Shown here one piece after another: positions 17,217-24,434 of a stretch of 64,000 nt of DNA. Within the stretch, counting starts at the first letter, position 1. The number at the start of each line of letters is the position of its first letter. This DNA comes from Rikenellaceae bacterium (GTDB lineage Bacteria; Bacteroidota; Bacteroidia; Bacteroidales; Rikenellaceae). A program made the position numbers and the translations under genes. The notes beneath the pieces were generated by a model. That model was not told the DNA's origin. It saw only the letters and a list, made by a program, of their open reading frames with translations, and made no database searches. The stretch spans positions 310,001-374,000 of the forward strand of contig CABJAJ010000001.1 in NCBI GenBank assembly GCA_902363575.1. Reading direction: 5' to 3'.

Positions 17217-17447
17217 ATGAAATACGATCCTCAGAACGAAATACTTTCGTACTTATGTAAAGGCGGACGGCTGACGGTAAGAAAAGCCGAGCGTCTTTTC
17301 CACACAACGGAGCTGCGCCGGGTAGTAAGCCGCCTGAGAAAACGAGGCTACATGATCGGCGACAAGTGTTTGTCCGACAAAACCGAAGATGGACGGATCG
17401 TCTATTTTAAGGAATATTACTTTCCCACCTCCTCCGGTGAGGAATGA
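17217..17447 (+). CDS. Small winged-helix-like protein (76 aa)
   Basis: MKYDPQNEILSYLCKGGRLT then a helix-turn-helix-like segment (KAERLFHTTELRRVVSRLRK) and a beta wing (RIVYFKEYYF). Similar in style to small helix-turn-helix proteins that control phage genes; same layout as 25,285-25,527. Function unknown. Confidence 0.6.
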   Translation: MKYDPQNEILSYLCKGGRLTVRKAERLFHTTELRRVVSRLRKRGYMIGDKCLSDKTEDGRIVYFKEYYFPTSSGEE

Positions 17448-17510
17448 TCTTTACCTGCGCAGCTTTGATCGGCTGCGCAGGTGCTAAAACAACATCTAAT
17501 AACTTATGCC

Positions 17511-18074
17511 ATGTCAGGAGTGAAAGTGTCCTTACGGGACAAAAACAGTCCCTATTGGGAAACTGAATACTACGGTCTTACTTTAAAACAGTGGTTGGAG
17601 GTATTCAACGCAGGACTTGAAACCGATGAGGATAATCTAAACCTCATATTTGAAAGTCCGCTAAGGATCACTGCGATAAAGATGCCATGTAAATATGGGG
17701 AAACCGTGTATATAAAGTACGGGGAGCCTCTTTATGATGGAGTTGCCAATTTTTCAAGGGTTACGGGAAGTTTTATAGCTTACCCAAACGTCAAATTTGA
17801 CGAAAATAAGGCATACAATAAGTTGAATGAAATAAAGGAACAAGCGCATCGGCATCAACTTGCCGCCGAAAAGCATAAGTTGAAGTTGAAAAAACGAAGG
17901 ATGTGGTTGTTGTTTGCTGTCTCGGTGGTTTGGTGGGCCATAATTATGACCGAAATCATCGTAGTTAATGTGTGCTACCATTTATCCTCGCTCCACAGTA
18001 TGATAATCTTCCTACTGGGCTCCTTTTTTTATGGCATAATGGTTTCGATGATTACTTCTCAAATCCACGAATAG
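17511..18074 (+). CDS. Hypothetical protein with C-terminal membrane segments (187 aa)
   Basis: Start at 17,511 (MSGVKVSLRDKNSPYWET). The N-terminal ~120 residues are soluble, then a basic helix (EKHKLKLKKRRM) and two hydrophobic helices (~132-157, WLLFAVSVVWWAIIMTEIIV; ~162-182, IIFLLGSFFYGIMVSMI). Probably an inner-membrane protein with its N-terminus in the cytoplasm. No family recognised. Confidence 0.55.
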   Translation: MSGVKVSLRDKNSPYWETEYYGLTLKQWLEVFNAGLETDEDNLNLIFESPLRITAIKMPCKYGETVYIKYGEPLYDGVANFSRVTGSFIAYPNVKFDENKAYNKLNEIKEQAHRHQLAAEKHKLKLKKRRMWLLFAVSVVWWAIIMTEIIVVNVCYHLSSLHSMIIFLLGSFFYGIMVSMITSQIHE

Positions 18075-18126
18075 CGATAAAATGCGCTGTACCTGCAATC
18101 TAATCAGTAACAATAAAATAACGGAT

Positions 18127-19173
18127 ATGAAAATCTATACGCAAGCCGAATTCGATGCAATCCCACGGGATAATTACGGAATAAAGCATTGTCCTACTGG
18201 CGATTATTCAAAAATAAGCTCCTTCGGTGAGCGCTGCACCTTTGGTGAGCGCTGCACCTTTGGCGAGCGCTGTTCCTTCGGTGAGGGCTGCTCCTTCGGT
18301 GGGGGCTGCTCCTTCGGTGAGGTCTGCTCCTTCGGTGAGGGCTGCTCCTTCGGTGAGGTCTGCTCCTTCGGTGAGGGCTGCTCCTTCGGTGAGCGCTGTT
18401 CCTTCGGTGAGTTCTGCTCCTTCGGTGAGGGCTGCACCTTTGGCGAGGTCTGCTCCTTCGGTGAGGGCTGCTCCTTCGGTGGGGGCTGCTCCTTCGGTGA
18501 GGTCTGCTCCTTCGGTGAGGGCTGCTCCTTCGGTGAGCGCTGTTCCTTCGGTGAGCGCTGCACCTTTGGTGAGCGCTGCACCTTTGGCGAGCGCTGTTCC
18601 TTCGGTGAGGGCTGCTCCTTCGGTGGGGGCTGCTCCTTCGGTGAGGTCTGCTCCTTCGGTGAGGGCTGCTCCTTCGGTGAGGTCTGCTCCTTCGGTGAGG
18701 GCTGCTCCTTCGGTGAGCGCTGTTCCTTCGGTGAGTTCTGCTCCTTCGGTGAGGGCTGCACCTTTGGCGAGGTCTGCTCCTTCGGTGAGCGCTGTTCCTT
18801 CGGTGAGTTCTGCTCCTTCGGTGAGGGCTGCACCTTTGGCGAGGTCTGCTCCTTCGGTGAGGGCTGCACCTTTGGCGAGGTCTGCTCCTTCGGTGAGGGC
18901 TGCTCCTTCGGCTACAGGTGCTTTTTTGAGAACGTCGGAGTTGCGAAAGCCGGGTATCCATTTGCTGCTTATATCGGAACAGGAAGTCGCGAGGGATCAA
19001 AAACGTATTTCTTCAATCTTGAAGCAGGAATATATGTACGCTGTGGTTGTTTCTTGGGGACCCTTGACGAATTTATCGCGAAAGTAGAAGAAACTCACGG
19101 CGATAGTCCCGCTGGCCGGGAATATAAGGCTATCGCCGAGCTTATCAGGAACAAGTTTCAAACAAGCAAATAG
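18127..19173 (+). CDS. FGxxC hexapeptide-repeat protein (348 aa)
   Basis: Start at 18,127 (MKIYTQAEFDAIPRDNYGIK). Residues ~31-265 consist of about 39 hexapeptides of consensus (S/T)FGE(G/R/V/F)C, which predicts a very regular parallel beta-solenoid with a stacked Phe and a stacked Cys ladder. A unique C-terminal domain follows (FENVGVAKAGYPFAAYIG... YVRCGCFLGTLDEFIAK). No signal peptide, so the Cys ladder would be in the reducing cytoplasm. The DNA repeat makes the length easily variable. Function unknown; shape could mimic nucleic acid, as pentapeptide-repeat proteins do. Confidence 0.7.
   Translation: MKIYTQAEFDAIPRDNYGIKHCPTGDYSKISSFGERCTFGERCTFGERCSFGEGCSFGGGCSFGEVCSFGEGCSFGEVCSFGEGCSFGERCSFGEFCSFGEGCTFGEVCSFGEGCSFGGGCSFGEVCSFGEGCSFGERCSFGERCTFGERCTFGERCSFGEGCSFGGGCSFGEVCSFGEGCSFGEVCSFGEGCSFGERCSFGEFCSFGEGCTFGEVCSFGERCSFGEFCSFGEGCTFGEVCSFGEGCTFGEVCSFGEGCSFGYRCFFENVGVAKAGYPFAAYIGTGSREGSKTYFFNLEAGIYVRCGCFLGTLDEFIAKVEETHGDSPAGREYKAIAELIRNKFQTSK
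18218..18911 (+). repeat. 18-bp tandem repeat coding for hexapeptides
   Basis: About 39 copies of an 18-bp unit close to TGCTCCTTCGGTGAGGGC. A higher-order duplication is visible: the block starting near 18,229 recurs 324 bp (18 units) later near 18,553. In-frame changes in copy number would lengthen or shorten the solenoid. Confidence 0.9.
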
Positions 19174-19188
19174 CAAATCTTAAGTTAT

Positions 19189-19812
19189 ATGAACGAATTA
19201 CAAGATTTTTGGAATGATAATTTTGGTCTTGTGAGAGCAACCGAAGTGGACGATAAACCCTATTTTGTAGGGCGCGATGTTGCATATATATTGGGGTATC
19301 AAAACACAGCAATTGACCAATATATTGATTGGGAAAGTTCGGCAAAAACCTTGACTTTTGATAACCAAGGCATTCCCCATATGTACCATCTTATTGATGA
19401 ATCGGGAATTAATTCTCTTGTAACCGAATCAAATATGCCGACCGCGAAACAGTTCAAACAATGGATAACAGCCGAGGTACTTCCGAGGATCGGAAAAATC
19501 GAACCTTTTAAGATGCAAGTACCTAAAACTTATGTAGAGACTCTTCGCCAACTGGCGGATGCTACAGAAAAGTGTGCAGCACTACAACATCAGTTAGCAA
19601 CAAAGATCGCGCAGCTCAACGAATTAAAAAATTGGTATTCTATCAAACGCTGGGCAAAAGAAAACCGCATGAATAGACGTAAAATTTCCGAAAGAGCGCT
19701 CAAAGCTATTTCAATGGAACACGGTTTTGAGGTTAAAAAAATATTCGATGGTAACTATGGGGAAGTGAACCTGTATCATCGTAAGGCGTTTGCTATTCTT
19801 TTTGGCAAATGA
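19189..19812 (+). CDS. BRO-N-family antirepressor (207 aa)
   Basis: N-terminal BRO-N domain (residues ~5-105): FGLVRATEVDDKPYFVGRDV, VAYILGYQN, GINSLVTESNMPTAKQFKQW and ITAEVLPRIGK are typical. A coiled-coil-like linker (TEKCAALQHQLATKIAQLNE) leads to a small DNA-binding-like C-terminal domain (WAKENRMNRRKISERALKA). BRO/Ant proteins inactivate repressors or bind DNA. It lies just upstream of array 1 on the same strand. Confidence 0.85.
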   Translation: MNELQDFWNDNFGLVRATEVDDKPYFVGRDVAYILGYQNTAIDQYIDWESSAKTLTFDNQGIPHMYHLIDESGINSLVTESNMPTAKQFKQWITAEVLPRIGKIEPFKMQVPKTYVETLRQLADATEKCAALQHQLATKIAQLNELKNWYSIKRWAKENRMNRRKISERALKAISMEHGFEVKKIFDGNYGEVNLYHRKAFAILFGK

Positions 19813-19902
19813 ACGACAATTCAGTTTTGAATTATCATCAAGAAAGCAGCAGATGCCTAACGGCGGTATTAAGTAACGGAGTGACAAAATATGTCTATAA
19901 AC

Positions 19903-19934
19903 TTTGGCAAATTCAAAAGGTTTGTGTATATTTG
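19903..19934 (+). promoter_or_regulatory. Promoter of RNA 1a
   Basis: TTTG (19,903-19,906), 20 nt, TATATTTG (19,927-19,934). The RNA arm begins 6 nt downstream. Confidence 0.72.
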
Positions 19935-19939
19935 CCACT

Positions 19940-20078
19940 GCGAAACAGTCGTGAATACACGACTACCAAAGACATATTTGTAAGTTGCTCAAAGAAATTT
20001 GGGCGTAGTCTCGTGGCATACTACATTCGTGTAGTCGTGACTGTTTCGCAAAAACTAAGAGGCTACGCCCTCTTTTTA
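19940..20078 (+). ncRNA. C4-like antisense RNA 1a (type B)
   Basis: 5' arm GCGAAACAGT... (19,940-19,968) pairs with 3' arm GTAGTCGTGACTGTTTCGC (20,031-20,049). Terminator stem GGGCGTAGTCTC/GAGGCTACGCCC (20,001-20,012 with 20,059-20,070) is followed by TCTTTTT. The 3' arm is also perfectly complementary for 11 nt to TGCGAAACAGT at 20,112-20,122, starting at the second base of the next ORF's ATG. The two pairings are mutually exclusive. Seen: complementarity and terminator. Inferred: regulatory function. Confidence 0.75.
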
Positions 20079-20110
20079 TATCCTTACATCAACCAAATTT
20101 TTGACCCACA

Positions 20111-20212
20111 ATGCGAAACAGTGTCAAAAATGCGGATTCAGGGAATAATAGTACCTACACCGCACCTACCCACTTAGTGAATCCTGAGCTTGTAGCAATC
20201 TTACAAGCTCAA
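20111..20212 (+). pseudogene. Truncated icd-like ORF 1a
   Basis: Starts MRNSVKNADSGNNSTYTAPT and keeps the segment HLVNPELVAILQAQ shared with the full copy at 20,745, then loses homology where the next promoter begins. The frame stays open to 20,425 through the following RNA. Best read as an N-terminal remnant that still carries the antisense target. Confidence 0.6.
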
Positions 20213-20240
20213 ACCCTCCGAGAAAGAATCCGCCTAAGAT

Positions 20241-20271
20241 TTTGCGGATTCCGAAACTTTGCGTACATTTG
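20241..20271 (+). promoter_or_regulatory. Promoter of RNA 1b
   Basis: TTTG (20,241-20,244), 19 nt, TACATTTG (20,264-20,271). It lies inside a ~93-bp direct repeat (about 20,178-20,271) that recurs ahead of RNA 1c. Confidence 0.72.
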
Positions 20272-20274
20272 GAG

Positions 20275-20398
20275 TGCCAAACAAGTGCCATCGGTACTTA
20301 CAAAGTATTACACTAAGCTCAATTTTGGGCGTACTCCTGTTTCACCTTCGTCTTGTACGTTGGTGCTTGTTTGGCGACTTGAAGGGGTACGCCCTTTC
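20275..20398 (+). ncRNA. C4-like antisense RNA 1b (type B)
   Basis: 5' arm TGCCAAACAAG (20,275-20,285) pairs with 3' arm CTTGTTTGGC (20,366-20,375). Terminator stem GGGCGTACTCC/GGGGTACGCCC (20,327-20,337 with 20,384-20,394) then TTT. The 3' arm matches the start of the next ORF, TGCCAAACAAG (20,433-20,443), over 10 nt. Same design as 1a with an unrelated pairing sequence. Confidence 0.75.
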
Positions 20399-20431
20399 TG
20401 TGTTTGTACACTTATAAAACTTTGACAAACA

Positions 20432-20527
20432 ATGCCAAACAAGGTCAAAGGTATTAGGGAAAATAATAGTATCCCTTCGCCGTCGTACTTAGTCAATCCC
20501 GAGCTTGTAGCTATCTTACAAGCTCAA
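20432..20527 (+). pseudogene. Truncated icd-like ORF 1b
   Basis: Starts MPNKVKGIRENNSIPSPSYL and continues VNPELVAILQAQ, identical to ORF 1a from there, before running into the next promoter; open frame to 20,728. The first codons ATGCCAAACAAG form the antisense target. Confidence 0.6.
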
Positions 20528-20555
20528 ACCCTCCGAGAAAGAATCCGCCTAAGAT

Positions 20556-20586
20556 TTTGCGGATTCCGAAACTTTGCGTACATTTG
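20556..20586 (+). promoter_or_regulatory. Promoter of RNA 1c
   Basis: TTTG (20,556-20,559), 19 nt, TACATTTG (20,579-20,586), in the second copy of the conserved direct repeat of array 1. Confidence 0.72.
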
Positions 20587-20590
20587 TATC

Positions 20591-20709
20591 GGCAAATGTG
20601 ACGTACTATGTACGCAGAACATATTTTTACCGCATAAAAGCGGGGTTCCTGGGGTCGTATCTTACAGTACGTCACGTTTGCCAAAACACAAGGGAGCCCC
20701 GCTCTTTTT
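20591..20709 (+). ncRNA. C4-like antisense RNA 1c (type B)
   Basis: 5' arm GGCAAATGTGACGTACT (20,591-20,607) pairs with 3' arm AGTACGTCACGTTTGCC (20,666-20,682). Terminator stem AGCGGGGTTCCT/AGGGAGCCCCGCT (20,639-20,650 with 20,691-20,703) then CTTTTT. The 3' arm is complementary over 10 nt to GGCAAACGTG (20,747-20,756), which starts at the G of the next ORF's start codon. Confidence 0.76.
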
Positions 20710-20744
20710 GTGTCCATACATTAACTAACTTTTGTACCTCACAC

Positions 20745-21029
20745 ATGGCAAACGTGGACAAAAGTATCGGTGAGAAGTATAGTATCACCGCTACACCTTC
20801 AATTGTAAAGGATAGCTATTTAGTCAATCCTGAGCTTGTATCAATCCTACAAGCCCATCACACCCTACAATTAAAACTTGAGGCGTATATGTTCGCCGAG
20901 AAAGGCAAATGCACCTACCCTCACGAGGACGAGGCTTTCATGCTCGACAATGCAGCAACCGGTATCCAGGAAACCTTGATTACCTGTGCCGGCAAGGAAG
21001 TGTGGGATAACGCAACAAAGGGTAAGTAA
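20745..21029 (+). CDS. Small icd-like ORF, full-length, locus 1 (94 aa)
   Basis: MANVDKSIGEKYSITATPSI at the N-terminus, then VNPELVSILQAHHTLQLKLE and the conserved C-terminal block (KCTYPHEDEAF, NAATGIQETLITCAGKEVWD). The C-terminal ~60 residues match 746-991 almost exactly, including at DNA level, while the N-terminus carrying the antisense target differs. No recognised domain. Here the Rha/KilAC antirepressor (21,950) is separated by two small genes, unlike the other three loci. Confidence 0.7.
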   Translation: MANVDKSIGEKYSITATPSIVKDSYLVNPELVSILQAHHTLQLKLEAYMFAEKGKCTYPHEDEAFMLDNAATGIQETLITCAGKEVWDNATKGK

Positions 21030-21052
21030 AATCCAATTAACTCATTCTGAGT

Positions 21053-21217
21053 ATGAAAACGAAACTCCAAAAGTTTTGTAAGGCCACCGGTGTATCCATG
21101 CTTCTTCTGACGGCAGGATTGGGTGAGACGGAAAACGTCACGGCTCTTATGCTGTGGATCGCAGCTACCATAGCCATGCTGTACTTCGGCAAATCTTTCT
21201 CATTTCAGCAAAAATAG
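21053..21217 (+). CDS. Small membrane protein (54 aa)
   Basis: Reads MKTKLQKFCKATGVSMLLLT, then a hydrophilic turn and a transmembrane helix (ALMLWIAATIAMLYFG). Begins 23 nt after the icd-like stop, so likely in the same transcript. Small membrane proteins with a basic N-terminus and one or two helices can be holin-like or toxic; no family recognised. Confidence 0.5.
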   Translation: MKTKLQKFCKATGVSMLLLTAGLGETENVTALMLWIAATIAMLYFGKSFSFQQK

Positions 21218-21248
21218 TCTTGCTAAAACAACAAAATAATTACATACA

Positions 21249-21935
21249 ATGATAGAGCTTAGTTTAGATTCCATCAAGAAATGGTTGCAGAACGAGGATT
21301 GGCATGTTCGTGCTGCGGCTATGAACGCCTGCCAGGGGAAAGACGTGCCCATTGAGATCATCGAGAAAGGGCTGCAGGACGAGGACTGGCATGTTCGTGC
21401 TGAGGCGATGAACGCTTGCCAGGGGAGAGACGTACCCTTTGAGATCATCGAGAAAGGGCTGCAGGACGAGTACTGGCATGTTCGTGCTGCGGCGATGAAC
21501 GCTTGTCAGAGGAGAGACGTGCCCATTGAAATCATCGAGAAATGGTTGCGGGACGAGGACTGCGATGTTCGTGCTGAGGCGTTTAAAGCAGCCAAAAGGA
21601 GAGGTATTACTATTCCGCCTACCCGTACATTTGAGCCCCCGAAAACCGTGTATAAAAAATGTTTGTTGGGGGTGATTGTGGAGGCCGAAATCCCCAAATC
21701 TGCCCATGTTCGTGGGGGCAAATATTTTAAATGCCGAGCTTCGGAAGCCATTATTACCGGGATTATCGGGGATACCCTCGGTGAAAAGATTGGAATATCG
21801 GACTATGATTATAAAACCACTTATCAAGTCGGGGACCATGTGGTAATAGACAATTTCGACTATTCCGACAATGAATGTTCTACCGGGTTTCACTTTTTCT
21901 GCCTGAGACAAGAGGCTGAGCTGTACCAAGTATAA
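21249..21935 (+). CDS. HEAT-like repeat protein with DUF5758-like C-terminus (228 aa)
   Basis: Residues ~8-118 hold four 31-residue repeats (LQNEDWHVRAAAMNACQGKD... PIEIIEKG), a HEAT-like helical solenoid. The C-terminal ~100 residues (KCRASEAIITGI, then SDNECSTGFHFFCLRQEAEL) resemble DUF5758, a domain I associate with phage and pentapeptide-repeat proteins. No catalytic residues evident. Near-identical DNA repeats make the copy number likely to vary. Role probably protein binding. Confidence 0.7.
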   Translation: MIELSLDSIKKWLQNEDWHVRAAAMNACQGKDVPIEIIEKGLQDEDWHVRAEAMNACQGRDVPFEIIEKGLQDEYWHVRAAAMNACQRRDVPIEIIEKWLRDEDCDVRAEAFKAAKRRGITIPPTRTFEPPKTVYKKCLLGVIVEAEIPKSAHVRGGKYFKCRASEAIITGIIGDTLGEKIGISDYDYKTTYQVGDHVVIDNFDYSDNECSTGFHFFCLRQEAELYQV

Positions 21936-21949
21936 AAGAACTCTTAGAT

Positions 21950-22663
21950 ATGAACGAATTACTTAAAAACACCGACACGATGACCTCGTTGCAGATCGCC
22001 GAGGTAACAGGAAAGATGCACAAAGACGTACTGGAAGCCATTCGCAATATGGAACCAGCGTGGGAAAAAGTTAACGGGCGGAAATTTCCGCTCGTTGAAT
22101 ATCGGGATGCTAAAGGCGAAATGAGACCTATGTATCAGCTCAATAAGACCGAGTGCCTGTATGTGGCTACGAAGTTCAACGACGAGGCCCGCGCAAAACT
22201 GGTGATTCGATGGGAGGAGCTTGAGCGCGAGCGTATGGCGGGCGGCTTTCAAATTCCCCGGAACTTCTCGGAGGCGTTGCGGCTGGCTGCCGAGCAAGCA
22301 GAGCGTGTGGAGGCGCAGCAGAAGCAGATCGAGGCGATGAAACCCAAAGCGCTTTTTGCCGATGCGGTTGTCACTTCGGAGCGGTCGTGCCTTGTTGCGG
22401 AGCTTGCAAAGGTGCTCAAGCAAAACGGCATCGATATGGGGCAAAACAGGCTGTTCGCATGGCTGCGACAAAACGGCTTTCTGTGCTCCAAAGGCGATTA
22501 CTACAATCAACCCACACAGCGAGCCCTCGAAATGGGACTGTTTGAAATCAAAAAGACAGTCATTGCGAAACCGGACGGCAGTTCATTGGTTTCGGTTACT
22601 ACGAAAGTAACCGGCAAAGGGCAGGTTTATTTCGTCAATAAATTCCTTTCGCAAGCCGCATAA
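21950..22663 (+). CDS. Rha/KilAC antirepressor (237 aa)
   Basis: N-terminal Rha domain (residues ~8-95: MTSLQIAEVTGKMHKDVLEA, then YQLNKTECLYVATKFNDEA), coiled linker (QAERVEAQQKQIEAMKPK) and C-terminal KilAC DNA-binding domain (ALFADAVVTSERSCLVAELA, LFAWLRQNGFL, KVTGKGQVYFVNKFL). This is a typical phage antirepressor. It lies downstream of array 1 and 14 nt after the HEAT-like gene; likely early expressed. Confidence 0.88.
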   Translation: MNELLKNTDTMTSLQIAEVTGKMHKDVLEAIRNMEPAWEKVNGRKFPLVEYRDAKGEMRPMYQLNKTECLYVATKFNDEARAKLVIRWEELERERMAGGFQIPRNFSEALRLAAEQAERVEAQQKQIEAMKPKALFADAVVTSERSCLVAELAKVLKQNGIDMGQNRLFAWLRQNGFLCSKGDYYNQPTQRALEMGLFEIKKTVIAKPDGSSLVSVTTKVTGKGQVYFVNKFLSQAA

Positions 22664-22665
22664 CT

Positions 22666-23088
22666 ATGGAACCTACACTGACCCGACAAACTACTAAGCC
22701 GGAACTTCTCGGATATTATCCCAGCGAACATATTACCGGCACCATGAAAAAGAGCAAAGCCACCGATTGGTATATGAGCGAATACGCCATGAAGTTCATG
22801 TTTGATAATTTGCGGCAAGAGGTTGCGAACGACCCGCAAGGAGACGTGGACGGTCAGAAGTACGAAATCGAATGGGGCGTGTACCATATCGAAGCTCTGC
22901 ATCACTTCGCTTGCGAAGATCGGGAGGGAGGAGACAGCTATATGGGCCATTTTGAGACCTATTCCGAGGTGATGCGCGACGAATTGGAAATCGTGGAAGT
23001 GTGGGATACGATCAAAGACAAGTCTTGCCCCTGGCTTGTGGAAAGAATGAACAAGTTTGCAACAAGAAACCTCAAACAACATGTATAA
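22666..23088 (+). CDS. Hypothetical phage protein (140 aa)
   Basis: Acidic, soluble, no recognised domain (MEPTLTRQTTKPELLGYYPS; later YHIEALHHFACEDREGGDSY). Begins 2 nt after the antirepressor stop and overlaps the next gene by 8 nt, so part of the same early operon leading to the recombination genes. Confidence 0.55.
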   Translation: MEPTLTRQTTKPELLGYYPSEHITGTMKKSKATDWYMSEYAMKFMFDNLRQEVANDPQGDVDGQKYEIEWGVYHIEALHHFACEDREGGDSYMGHFETYSEVMRDELEIVEVWDTIKDKSCPWLVERMNKFATRNLKQHV

Positions 23089-23254
23089 TACGGAAATCTT
23101 TATTGAGCATAACGGCAAGCCCCACTTCCATTATGCCACCACGCGCGTTCTTACGGACGCCGAAATCGAGAAAGTCAAAAAAACCGGTTTTATCGGTGTT
23201 TGCAAAAAATGTTGTACGGTAAAAATTCTAAGACGGCATGAAAGAATTGATTGA
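23081..23254 (+). CDS. Small hypothetical protein with CxxCC (57 aa)
   Basis: Reads MYNTEIFIEHNGKPHFHYAT and ends with VCKKCCTVKILRRHERID; the CKKCC cluster may bind metal. Overlaps the preceding gene by 8 nt and the ERF gene by 17 nt. No family recognised. Confidence 0.5.
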   Translation: MYNTEIFIEHNGKPHFHYATTRVLTDAEIEKVKKTGFIGVCKKCCTVKILRRHERID

Positions 23255-23948
23255 AATACAAAACAAACTCCTTGCTCCCAAATCCCGGTATAACAAATTC
23301 GGCGGTTTCTACTACCGCTCTTGTGAGGATATATTGGATGCGGTCAAACCGCTGCTCAAAGAACTCGGATGTACGCTCAACATATCCGACGAGATCGAGT
23401 TCAAGGGAGCCCGTTACTACGTGAAAGCAACTGCGCGGCTCACGAACGATAAAGGACAAACAGAACAATCTACAGCTTACGCACGGGAAGAAGAAACGAA
23501 AAAAGGTATGGACGGTTCGCAGCTTACGGGGGTAGCTTCCAGCTATGCCCGTAAGTACGCGCTAAACGGTCTTTTCTGTATCGATGACACAAAAGACGCG
23601 GATACCGACGAAAACAGGAATGAATCAGAGAGACGTGCCGAGCGTCCGCAGCGAGCCGAAACATCTTATCAAGCGTCCGCCACCCCGCCGTCTGCGACTT
23701 CGGCCGAGCGTCCGGCACGAAAGGAGATCACGGCGGCTATGCTCGATGATTCACGCCTCGATGCGAACGGCAAGACCTTCCTTGATCGCTTGTTGGCTTT
23801 CGCCTACTCCGGCAGAACGACGAGTAAGAATCCCGAGGAGTTCGACGCCGGGGACTATCTGGCGCATGTATATGCTGTGAGCGGAGAGGTGCAAGAGCGA
23901 TTCCGAGCTCTATTCCGCTCGTATGTTCAAGCTAAATCGGGCCGATAG
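23238..23948 (+). CDS. erf: ERF-family single-strand annealing protein (236 aa)
   Basis: N-terminal ~125 residues match the ERF superfamily: the opening IEIQNKLLAPKSRYNKFGGF, YYRSCEDILDAVKPLLKE, and the core KKGMDGSQLTGVASSYARKY with AYAREEETK before it. These proteins anneal single-stranded DNA for phage recombination and genome circularisation. The C-terminal half is low-complexity (Arg/Pro/Ala/Ser) then a small helical domain. SSB and a NinB-like gene follow, making a recombination cluster. Confidence 0.87.
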   Translation: MKELIEIQNKLLAPKSRYNKFGGFYYRSCEDILDAVKPLLKELGCTLNISDEIEFKGARYYVKATARLTNDKGQTEQSTAYAREEETKKGMDGSQLTGVASSYARKYALNGLFCIDDTKDADTDENRNESERRAERPQRAETSYQASATPPSATSAERPARKEITAAMLDDSRLDANGKTFLDRLLAFAYSGRTTSKNPEEFDAGDYLAHVYAVSGEVQERFRALFRSYVQAKSGR

Positions 23949-23949
23949 C

Positions 23950-24429
23950 ATGGAAGTGAATAGTCAAACGCAGGTTGCGGCCCCCGAGCTGTTCGGTTTG
24001 GAAGGGGTGCCGGCACAGGTGATGGCGGATCGGCTTGTCGAAGCTGTTGTGGAGGGGCAAATCAACCCTATCGAAGCACACATCAAAATAAGCCGAATTG
24101 AGGATGCCATTCAGTCATATAAGGGGAACGACCGGATTCGGGATTTGACGCTGCGAGAGCTCGCCAAATACGGCAAAAAGCAGCAGTTCGGAGATTGTAT
24201 GCTGGAGGAGACGGAGGCGGGGATAAAATACGATTTCTCGCAATGCTCTGACAGCACACTGGCATCGCTGTACGTCCAACGAGAATCCCTGAATGCGGAG
24301 ATCAAATCCCGCGAGGCGATGTTGAAAAATCTGCCTTCCTCCGGCATGGCCGATCCCGAAACGGGCGAAATGTACTATCCGCCTGTGCGGACAAGTAAAA
24401 CGATTATCAAAACCAAATTCAAAAAATAA
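23950..24429 (+). CDS. Coiled-coil protein of recombination cluster (159 aa)
   Basis: Start chosen at 23,950, 1 nt after the ERF stop. Helical with a central EAHIKISRIEDAIQSYKGND segment and later LYVQRESLNAEIKSREAM. Its place between ERF and SSB suggests a Gp157-like or mediator role, but no domain is certain. Confidence 0.5.
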   Translation: MEVNSQTQVAAPELFGLEGVPAQVMADRLVEAVVEGQINPIEAHIKISRIEDAIQSYKGNDRIRDLTLRELAKYGKKQQFGDCMLEETEAGIKYDFSQCSDSTLASLYVQRESLNAEIKSREAMLKNLPSSGMADPETGEMYYPPVRTSKTIIKTKFKK

Positions 24430-24434
24430 GCACG

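Noticed and set aside
18218..18911. CRISPR-like array from the dense 18-bp repeats
   Set aside because: Repeats are contiguous without spacers, in frame and translate to a regular hexapeptide protein with unique ends.
18194..19000. Arg/His/Ser repeat protein on the minus strand
   Set aside because: Mirror frame of the plus-strand repeat gene; no conserved ends and no start context.
19903..20271. Invertible promoters (Bacteroides phase-variation switches)
   Set aside because: The inverted repeats do not flank the promoter; they lie downstream of it, with a terminator inside, and the third copy is at the ORF start in direct orientation.
20111..20425. A 104-aa gene reading through RNA 1b
   Set aside because: Only the first ~34 codons are homologous to the family; the rest is translation of the next promoter and RNA.
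19903..21029. Retron or diversity-generating retroelement behind the structured RNAs
   Set aside because: No reverse transcriptase gene occurs in the window, and the RNAs end in rho-independent terminators ahead of start-codon targets, which fits antisense control better.
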